The translations under genes were made by a program, and so were the position numbers. From Cellvibrio sp. PSBB006 (GTDB lineage: Bacteria; Pseudomonadota; Gammaproteobacteria; Pseudomonadales; Cellvibrionaceae), in the NCBI RefSeq assembly GCF_002162135.1, contig NZ_CP021382.1, positions 4,400,001 to 4,464,000 on the forward strand: DNA of 64,000 nucleotides. The letters are read 5' to 3'. Below are positions 16,667 to 23,486 of the stretch, one piece after another. Under the pieces are notes generated by a model that ran no database searches, was not told the origin of the DNA, and saw only the letters and a program-made list of their open reading frames with translations. Position 1 is the stretch's first letter; each line of letters opens with the position of its first letter.

Positions 16667-18520
16667 TTAATGCACCGCATGCACTCGTGGCGGCGTTGTT
16701 AAACGCTCCAACACCAAATTCCCCACAGCAATCTCCCCATCAATCGCACAACTCATATTCGCCGCATTATCAAGATCAATAGCGCGACGGGCGAGGTCGT
16801 TAAATGTGCGTGGAATGGCCGGATTGCGTGGATCGGGGAGGGTGATGCCGGTAAGGAAGCCCGATAGCAATGCCGGTTGACCCACTGGAGTGTTGTAATC
16901 CAGATGCGCAAAAGGAGTACCGGTTTCAATCACATGGCAGCCACTGCAAGTATTTAATGCCAATTCAAATAACGCATCATCACGCACCGTTGCCGGTGGT
17001 GGTGTGTTGGGCGACGGTGTAGTCGGTACGGTTAACATTGAGTTGGGCACATTCCACAACACAGCCGCGGGCGCAGCGCCGGCCAGGAAATGATCGCCAT
17101 TGTAAGTATGGGTAATTTCATGTTGTGCCGGTGGTGGCCCAACCAAAAGTGGCCATTCCGCATTCAGGAAATCTGCCAGCAATGACGAATTATTGTGTTG
17201 AATTTGCGGTTCCTGTTTCACTGTTGTCTGTTCCATCAAACCACCCGTGCGCGGCAAGACAAATTCACGCAATTCCCATCCCGGCGAGCCGGGTAATAAT
17301 TCGTTGGTACGAATTTGCCCGATAGCACTTTGATTGGGTGCAGCGGGATTAGCGCCGGCGGCAGTGAACACATTGGTCAGCTGGGCGAGATCGTCGTTGT
17401 AGTTGGCGGAGCCGGCGAGGTCGACCCACTGCTGCGCCCAATCACGCACATTCGTGCAACCGGCAATCGGCACTTTGTACTCCAGAATCAGCGTTTTGGA
17501 TTTGTTGTTACAGTTGCCATCATGAAGCGAAAACACAAAGCGCCCTTCGCCCGCTTCACCGCCGCCATACACACCGCCTTCGCCGCGCAAATCAATTCGC
17601 AGCACAATACCTAACAAGCGAAAAGGACTTTCTTCAGGCAACAACGGTGCACCCACGCCGCCACTGCGAATTTCCCACTCACGAATAATTTGCTGGTACA
17701 CCAGTGGCCGTGCCAAAACATTTTGGTTATTGATGATTTGCACAGAATTCCAATGATCAAAAAAGCGTTTGATGTAATCAGACGTAGACGCCGTGCCGTT
17801 CGCAATATTTTCCATCAATCGCCAGTAAGTCCATTCACCGGTGGGATTACCGACCGGTGGTTGATTAGGCGAACGACAGGCCCAGGTGCGTGTTGGATCG
17901 TTGACCACATTAAGGTCAGTAATCATCAGCGAATGCGGAACACTGGCCGCCCGACTGCTGCCACCGCCAGTGGGTACACCGAGCGGTTGCCCAAGCAGCG
18001 GTAAATCAATATTTTGGTCTGCGCGAAATAAATCACGTGCGAGAGGCAACTGAAATTGTTGCTCTTCTCGCCCGGTTTGCTCTGTAAACAGTAGATGATC
18101 CTCTTTAGCAACTATTCGGCGGGTGCCAATTTGTTGCCGTCCGCCCGCAGAAAACAAGGCCTGCGTCTCACCTTTATGAGTCTCGGCTAATTGCAAATTA
18201 GCTTTGGCAAACGCGTCAAAATCAAAGTCGGCCTTGATAGAAAAAATACCGTCACCGGGTTTTTCATCGCCATCTTTTCCTGTGTCTGACAACACAAGGG
18301 TTTTATCACCGATACTGATAAACACCTGGCCACCGGGTTTTTCTCGTGGCAGTTTCGCATTGATCAATGCCGTTTTTTCGTCGAGTGGTGTGATTGATAA
18401 ATTGGTTGGTGTAACAGATTTTGCCTCATTATTTTCTTGTGCAACAGCAAATGAAACCAAAAACGTTGTAACCAAAATTCCGCTTGAAATAACAGATAGG
18501 AAATGCGTAATCCTCTGCAT
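16667..18520 (-). CDS. Large secreted protein with one c-type haem motif
   Basis: 617 residues from ATG 18520, which has an ideal AGGAGGACCCAAC site; the 17 extra upstream codons are not needed. A signal peptide (MQRITHFLSVISSGILVTTFLVSFAVA) is followed by an N-terminal beta domain with KDGDEKPGDGIFS (a pattern seen in choice-of-anchor and calcium-binding domains). A large central region of unknown fold and a C-terminal CSGCH haem-attachment motif (C525-H529) follow. It is probably periplasmic or extracellular with covalently bound haem. Function is unknown; an electron-transfer or oxidoreductase role is inference. Only one CxxCH is present. Confidence 0.65.
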   Translation of the reverse strand: MQRITHFLSVISSGILVTTFLVSFAVAQENNEAKSVTPTNLSITPLDEKTALINAKLPREKPGGQVFISIGDKTLVLSDTGKDGDEKPGDGIFSIKADFDFDAFAKANLQLAETHKGETQALFSAGGRQQIGTRRIVAKEDHLLFTEQTGREEQQFQLPLARDLFRADQNIDLPLLGQPLGVPTGGGSSRAASVPHSLMITDLNVVNDPTRTWACRSPNQPPVGNPTGEWTYWRLMENIANGTASTSDYIKRFFDHWNSVQIINNQNVLARPLVYQQIIREWEIRSGGVGAPLLPEESPFRLLGIVLRIDLRGEGGVYGGGEAGEGRFVFSLHDGNCNNKSKTLILEYKVPIAGCTNVRDWAQQWVDLAGSANYNDDLAQLTNVFTAAGANPAAPNQSAIGQIRTNELLPGSPGWELREFVLPRTGGLMEQTTVKQEPQIQHNNSSLLADFLNAEWPLLVGPPPAQHEITHTYNGDHFLAGAAPAAVLWNVPNSMLTVPTTPSPNTPPPATVRDDALFELALNTCSGCHVIETGTPFAHLDYNTPVGQPALLSGFLTGITLPDPRNPAIPRTFNDLARRAIDLDNAANMSCAIDGEIAVGNLVLERLTTPPRVHAVH

Positions 18521-18828
18521 GTTGGGTCCTCCTGGGGGCATAGTTGAAAATTGAATAACAATTTTTATCATTAGGCCGCAGAGAATATGATGAATATTCT
18601 CGAATCTGCGGATTATGATCTATAGAAGAGGACTTACAACAGGTCAAACGCTGGATAGCTAATTGACGCCTATGTTCTCAGGCTGATTTGCTATGTTAAA
18701 AAATAAATCCAACTTATTTGGTTTCGGTATAAATAGGGAAATTTGAATAGCAATATTTTTAGTTTAGTAAGCGGGAATTTTTATGGATAAAACCGAAGGC
18801 AGTTAATTTTGGATAAATAAAACATCAG
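18521..18828. other. AT-rich intergenic region
   Basis: About 300 bp between the start of the haem-motif gene and the end of the DUF1993 gene. It must contain the promoter of the former on the minus strand. It is AT-rich with several TATAAT-like runs, but no single promoter stands out and no RNA or repeat is recognised. Confidence 0.4.
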
Positions 18829-19333
18829 CTACACAAATGAAAATCCCACCGGATAGCTGTGGTAACCATCAAAGTCGGCTTTGCTCAAGGGAATACCCGC
18901 CTGGCGGGCAATGGCATAACTCATGGACAGATGAAAGAAAAAAATTCGGTAGCGCATAAAGGCTGACATATTCATCGCATGTCAAGTCCAGATCATTAAA
19001 ACCAGCCTTATCCTGAATCCTCAACGGCGCTTTTTCAAAATCGACATCCGTCAACGCCTCCAGATACCGCAAGGTTTCCAGAAGCTGCTCACGCAAACCC
19101 GCAAAAGTCGGCTCACTGTCAAAGCTAAACCGCTCCCGACCAACCAACGGACAACACGTGCGCAGTGAAAAATTAATTGCCGTGCGCACCTGAGCAATAA
19201 ACGGCAACATGTCTTTTTGTAAGCTGCTGTGAAGTATATCCGCTTGACCAGAACAATGAGTCTCGATTTTCACCAGCATCTTTTCCAATTGTTTTAGGCA
19301 ATTGATAAAAATCGGAGCGGGATTTGAGTGCAT
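18829..19333 (-). pseudogene. DUF1993 family protein, frameshifted near the 3' end
   Basis: From ATG 19333 the frame encodes most of a DUF1993 protein (MHSNPAPIFINCLKQLEKML ... DEYVSLYALPNFF). At the A7 run 18938-18944 (T7 in the gene) the frame breaks and would end at 18869. If one T is removed, the sequence continues as FFFHLSMSYAIARQAGIPLS ... GYHSYPVGFSFV to the stop at 18829-18831, exactly the family's conserved C-terminus. So the gene carries a single-base insertion in a homopolymer, or the sequence has an error there. The restored protein has about 167 residues. DUF1993 is a four-helix DinB-like fold of unknown function. Confidence 0.8.
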
Positions 19334-19389
19334 TATTTTTCTCAAGTCTTCCTGTTATTAAAAATTAAGCTGATATTGGCAAGATGTGA

Positions 19390-19565
19390 GTTTGTCATTC
19401 AGCGCTTGGTTTCGAAACCCTCAAGTCAAGGACGACTTGAGGGAGCTACAAGGAAGATTCATTCGCCACATCCTTGTGGCTCACCCTTCGGGCAGCTTCG
19501 CTGTGCAAATTGGCTGTCCTGCCAATTTGTTATGCGTTTTCGAAACCAAGCGCTGAATGACAAAC
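19390..19565. repeat. MITE-like inverted-repeat element, copy 2 (long form)
   Basis: A 28-bp perfect terminal inverted repeat (19390-19417 and 19538-19565) starts with GTTTGTCATT and ends in TTTCGAAA. Inside are the CCTCAAGTC/GACTTGAGG hairpin, GGAGCTACAAGGA, a CCACATCCTTGTGG hairpin and AATTGGCTGTCCTGCCAATT. Copy 3 shares this interior in opposite orientation; copy 1 lacks the second half. The right flank GGATTCCGAAGTA matches the other copies. It has no gene. It lies between the DUF1993 and DUF533 genes. Confidence 0.8.
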
Positions 19566-19590
19566 GGATTCCGAAGTACAATAAAACCAA

Positions 19591-20301
19591 CTACTCTCCC
19601 GTCACCTGATGATCCAAATGCGCCACCAGATCTTTCGGCAAATTCAAACGATGCGCCAACGCCTCCATATACATCCGCTCCGCCGGATGATCCCCATCCG
19701 CCACCAAACGCGACACCAGATAAACCTCCGACGCCTGCTCAACACCCTGCACCTTCGCAACAATCGTGGCCAGATCCACCGGCTGCCGCAACGCATCAAA
19801 CACAAAACCCTTACTCTCCGCATCCAGTGATAACTTTTCCACATGCTCAAAGATCACCGTCTGTTCACGCGCATCAATGTGACCATCGGCCTTGGCCGCA
19901 GCAATCATGGCCGTAATAAGGGTCAAGCCAAAATTATTGGTGCCGGTAGGTTCAGGCGTGGGGATAAAACGAGGATCGACATTATTCAAATCCGCTGGCG
20001 TCGCAACTGGAGCAGTAGCCACTTGCTTGCCTTGTTGCCAATTCTGATAAGCCTTATAAGCCAGGGCGCCGGCCGCCGCCGCACCGCCGTACCCAATCAG
20101 GCCGCCGGCCATCTTGCGCGCTTTTTTATTGCCCACCAACAAACCCAGGATGCCCCCGGCCACGGCGCCGCCAGCGAAATTACCACCGGGCATACCAAAA
20201 CCCTGATTGCCCGAAGAAGCAGAAGGTGCCTGCTGTGTTCCTTGCCCTTGTGTATTGCCGCCCATAAATTGTTCAAGCAGTTTACCCACGTTGTTAATCA
20301 T
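19591..20301 (-). CDS. DUF533 (YebE-like) membrane-associated protein
   Basis: 236 residues from ATG 20301, with CTGGAGC as ribosome site; an in-frame upstream extension has no support. The N-terminal part is Gly/Gln-rich (MINNVGKLLEQFMGG ... GMPGGNFAGGAVAGGILGLLVG), followed by a Gly/Ala membrane segment (MAGGLIGYGGAAAAGALAY). A C-terminal TerB-like helical domain follows (ITAMIAAAKADGHIDAREQ, and SRLVADGDHPAERMYMEALA). E. coli YebE is the named relative, an inner-membrane protein of unknown role. It stands alone, divergent from the LacI gene. Confidence 0.85.
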   Translation of the reverse strand: MINNVGKLLEQFMGGNTQGQGTQQAPSASSGNQGFGMPGGNFAGGAVAGGILGLLVGNKKARKMAGGLIGYGGAAAAGALAYKAYQNWQQGKQVATAPVATPADLNNVDPRFIPTPEPTGTNNFGLTLITAMIAAAKADGHIDAREQTVIFEHVEKLSLDAESKGFVFDALRQPVDLATIVAKVQGVEQASEVYLVSRLVADGDHPAERMYMEALAHRLNLPKDLVAHLDHQVTGE

Positions 20302-20568
20302 ATAATCAGCTCCAGGATACGTATTTTTAGCTCCATTCAGACCACAACACAGGCGAAGAGTCACCTGCCATTGCATTAATTTACCGAACCGGAGTATAGG
20401 GATATCCGTCCAAATGTAAAATGATGGGCGGCGTTGAGAAAGCGCAATCTGCCGCCATTGTCTTTTCACAATCGGCTGGTGTAGTATCAGCCGGTTCATA
20501 ATCTATAAGAAGCTGCTCCGCGTTTAGCTTTTGACTATAAGCTAGCGTGAGATGGAGATATCAATCCC

Positions 20569-21618
20569 ATGAAAGATGACAAACCGACTTCGTTTGATAT
20601 TGCCTATCTCGCGGGAGTGTCCCAATCGACCGTCTCGCGCGCCCTGCGCAACAGCCCTTTGGTTAATGAAGAAACCCGCCTCAAGGTGCAGGCCATTGCC
20701 AAAGAATTAAATTACAAGGTTGATAAAAATGCGCGCAACCTTCGCTCGCAGCAAACCCGCACCATTGCCTTGTTGTTGTGTGAAGATCACGGCACTGGCG
20801 ATTCACTGATCAACCCGTTTTTCCTCTCAATGCTGGGGAGTATTACCCGCGCCTCGGCCAATCGCGGTTACGATTTATTAATTTCATTTCAGCAATTCAG
20901 TGAAGACTGGCATGCGGATTATGAGTACGCCAACCGCGCGGACGGCATTATCTTTTTAGGTTACGGTGACTATGTGACCTATGTGCAAAAGCTCACCTAT
21001 TTGACGCAAGTAGGCGCGCACTTTATTACCTGGGGTCCGGTGCTGGAAGGGCAGCCGGGCTTTTCTATCGGTTGCGATAACTTCAACAGCGCTCACAAAG
21101 CGACCCACCATTTAATTCAGTTAGGCCATAAGAATATTGCGTTCCTTGGTGATATCTCTGAACACAGCCCGGAATTCAAAGCGCGTTACGAAGGCTACGC
21201 CAAAGCCTTGCAAGATGCCGGGTTACCGGTAAACCCACAACTACAAATCAATGCAGAAACTTCTGAAGAGGAAGGTTATAAAGCCACACTTAAATTACAG
21301 CAACGACGCATTGAGTTTGATGCTGTGTTTGGTGCGAGCGACCTGATTGCGATTGGTGCAATCAAGGCATTGGAGGAGGCTGGTTTGATTATTCCTGATG
21401 ATGTGGCGGTGATGGGTTTTGATGATATTCCTATGGCGTCTTACACGCATCCGCCGTTGACCACTGTGCAACAAAATACACATTTGGCAGGAGAATTGCT
21501 GGTAGAAAATCTGCTGAAGCTGGTGGATGGTGAGGCTGTTGAGTCTTTGTTGTTGCCGGCGGAGTTGATGGTGCGGGGGTCGTGTGGGGCTAAAAAATCT
21601 TCAAAGAAAATCTCTTAA
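20569..21618 (+). CDS. LacI-family regulator, probable controller of the glucan locus
   Basis: 349 residues. The helix-turn-helix lies at residues 8-27 (FDIAYLAGVSQSTVSRALR). The hinge helix NARNLRS (about 54-60) is of the type that inserts a leucine into the central CpG of a palindromic operator. A periplasmic-binding-protein-like sensor domain follows (about 64-340), with the family's VMGFDDIPMASYTHPPLTTV segment. It lies at one end of the starch locus. The ATACGTAT palindromes there have a central CG, as LacI-family operators do. It is the best candidate to bind them, with a maltose-like sugar as effector; this is inference. A GATGGAGAT site precedes ATG 20569. Confidence 0.9.
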   Translation: MKDDKPTSFDIAYLAGVSQSTVSRALRNSPLVNEETRLKVQAIAKELNYKVDKNARNLRSQQTRTIALLLCEDHGTGDSLINPFFLSMLGSITRASANRGYDLLISFQQFSEDWHADYEYANRADGIIFLGYGDYVTYVQKLTYLTQVGAHFITWGPVLEGQPGFSIGCDNFNSAHKATHHLIQLGHKNIAFLGDISEHSPEFKARYEGYAKALQDAGLPVNPQLQINAETSEEEGYKATLKLQQRRIEFDAVFGASDLIAIGAIKALEEAGLIIPDDVAVMGFDDIPMASYTHPPLTTVQQNTHLAGELLVENLLKLVDGEAVESLLLPAELMVRGSCGAKKSSKKIS

Positions 21619-21660
21619 AAGATATACCATATTCAAATACGGTAGGGACTCAGAGCTCAT

Positions 21661-21863
21661 TACTTCGTAAACGTTTGTCATTAGGACTTAAGTTTCGAAA
21701 ACGCATGACAAATTGGCAGGAAAGCCAATTTGCACAGCGAAGCTGCCCGTAGGGTGAGCCACAAGGATGTGGCGAATGAACCAGCCCTGTAGCTCCTTCA
21801 AGTCGTCCCTGACTTGAAGGTTTCGAAACAATAGGCCTAACGCCAAACTTGCATTGTGCTAGC
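21661..21863. repeat. MITE-like inverted-repeat element, copy 3 (long form, inverted)
   Basis: Imperfect terminal repeats 21673-21700 (starting GTTTGTCATTAGG) and 21821-21848 (ending TAACGCCAAAC) both carry TTTCGAAA at their inner ends. The interior is the reverse complement of copy 2 with point differences (AATTGGCAGGAAAGCCAATT, GAGCCACAAGGATGTGG, GTAGCTCCTTCAAGTC). The right flank TTGCATTGTGCTAGC is the inverse of the left flank of copy 1. It lies between the convergent LacI and transporter genes and has no coding capacity. Confidence 0.75.
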
Positions 21864-21893
21864 GTCAGTTTTGATAGAACTTAGCCTTTTCAA

Positions 21894-23393
21894 TTACTCA
21901 CCTTCATCTTTTACCCATAAGGTTGCCGCAGCAGCGAGAAACATCAGTACGCCTCCGCAGACTAACGCATAAATAGTTCTTCCGGAAAATAATTCCCGCA
22001 CGATCAAACCTAGAATACTGGCCGCCAGTATTTGTGGTATCACGATGAAGAAATTGAAGATGCCCATGTACACGCCCATTTTTTTGGCGGGTAGTGAGCA
22101 GGATAAAATTGCGTAGGGCATGGATAGGATGGAGGCCCAGGCGAAGCCGACGCCGATCATCGAGGCCAGCAGCCAGCGCGGATCATCGATAAATAAAAAT
22201 GAAATCAGGCCGATGCCGCCGAAGCATAAGTTAATCGCGTGAGCGACGCGGCGGTTGGTCATGCTGGCCAGAATCGGGATGGCGAAGGCGGCGAGGGCGG
22301 CGAAGCCGTTGTAGGCGGCGAAGAGTACGCCGACCCAGTCAGCGCCGGCGTTGTAGGCGGCGCTGGTGGCGTCTTGTGAGTCGTAATGAAAACTGGTGAC
22401 GGCGCTGGTGGCGTAGATCCACAGAGAAAACAACGCGAACCAGGAGAAGAATTGCACCACCGCCAGCTGCTTCATGGTGCCGGGCATGGCAAATAAATCC
22501 TGGATGATGTGATAAAACCCGTTTTCGGTTTTACCACTTTTTTGTAGTTGGTTAGTCAGTATCAGTAACACACCGAACAAGGCGATACCAACCGCCAGGA
22601 TATACAGCTGTTGATCAATCTGCGTCTGTGCGACAACCACAACCCCGATGATGCCGAGGACAAGTGAAACCAATCCAATCGATAAGTAACGCGGCTGTTT
22701 TGGTTGCGCGTCTGGGGTGGCCGTTTCTTGCAAGCTTTCCTGATAGCGGCTGAAGGCTTCCAGTTGTTCCGGTGAATATTCTTTGGTAGTGAACACAGTC
22801 CACAACACGGCGAGCAGTAACACTGCACCGCCCCAATAAAATGAATACACCACTGCATCGGGGATAACGCCAGCGGCAGCGGTGTTGCTGACGCCGAACC
22901 AGTTGGTCATCATCCAGGGCAAAGCTGAAGCAACAACGGCGCCTATGCCGATAAAGAAACTTTGCATGGCAAAGCCGGTGGTGCGTTGTTCTTCCGGCAA
23001 CATATCACCCACGAAGGCGCGGAAGGGTTCCATCGCGACGTTGATGGATGCATCCATAATCCACAGCATGCCAGCGGCGATCCACAACACCGGCGAGTGC
23101 GGCATAAAAAATAAAGCGAAGCTGGCTGCCAGTGCGCCGTATAAAAAATAGGGTCGCCGGCGTCCCAGGCGATTCCAGGTTTTATCACTCATATAACCGA
23201 TAATCGGTTGTACCAGCAAACCGGTGACGGGTGCGGCGATCCATAAGATGGGAATGTCATCGATAGAGGCGCCGAGGGTTTGAAAGATGCGGCTGACGTT
23301 GGCGTTTTGCAGCGCAAATCCAAATTGAATACCGATAAATCCGAAACACATATTCCAGATTTGCCAGAAGCTGAGCTGAGGTTTTTTTGTCAT
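21894..23393 (-). CDS. MFS sugar/cation symporter (SLC45/GPH-like), probable maltose or maltodextrin uptake
   Basis: 499 residues with about 12 membrane helices. The N-terminal half starts SFWQIWNMCFGFIGIQFGFA and carries the family loop DKTWNRLGRRRPY between helices 2 and 3, typical of sucrose/maltose-type proton symporters. A long cytoplasmic loop with PEQLEAFSRYQESLQ lies in the middle. It would move maltose or short maltodextrins from the periplasm into the cytoplasm. It lies downstream of the GH15 gene on the same strand (93-bp gap with a REP-like palindrome) and is probably co-transcribed from the promoter at 26086-26132. Confidence 0.88.
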   Translation of the reverse strand: MTKKPQLSFWQIWNMCFGFIGIQFGFALQNANVSRIFQTLGASIDDIPILWIAAPVTGLLVQPIIGYMSDKTWNRLGRRRPYFLYGALAASFALFFMPHSPVLWIAAGMLWIMDASINVAMEPFRAFVGDMLPEEQRTTGFAMQSFFIGIGAVVASALPWMMTNWFGVSNTAAAGVIPDAVVYSFYWGGAVLLLAVLWTVFTTKEYSPEQLEAFSRYQESLQETATPDAQPKQPRYLSIGLVSLVLGIIGVVVVAQTQIDQQLYILAVGIALFGVLLILTNQLQKSGKTENGFYHIIQDLFAMPGTMKQLAVVQFFSWFALFSLWIYATSAVTSFHYDSQDATSAAYNAGADWVGVLFAAYNGFAALAAFAIPILASMTNRRVAHAINLCFGGIGLISFLFIDDPRWLLASMIGVGFAWASILSMPYAILSCSLPAKKMGVYMGIFNFFIVIPQILAASILGLIVRELFSGRTIYALVCGGVLMFLAAAATLWVKDEGE

Positions 23394-23429
23394 TATCGTG
23401 TCACTGTTATTATTACTTTATGGCCTGTG

Positions 23430-23464
23430 TGTCGGATTACGTCTTTGGCGTAATCCGACCTACG
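23430..23464. repeat. REP-like palindrome, copy A
   Basis: GTCGGATTACG ... CGTAATCCGAC hairpin followed by CTACG. The same palindrome occurs at 28187, 60912 and 63764, always between genes. It may stabilise mRNA between the GH15 and transporter genes or be a REP/RAYT-type repeat. Confidence 0.75.
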
Positions 23465-23486
23465 GGTTTTGTTCGGGTTGAAGGTG

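Noticed and set aside
20317..20324. A lone ATACGTAT before the DUF533 gene
   Set aside because: The flanks (GG/TT) are not palindromic, it lies only 16-23 nt before the start codon, and about one chance copy is expected in 64 kb. It is not counted in the regulon, though autogenous or divergent control cannot be excluded.
16516..21863. The inverted repeats as a complete insertion sequence or composite transposon
   Set aside because: There is no transposase in or between the copies and the genes between them are ordinary chromosomal genes.
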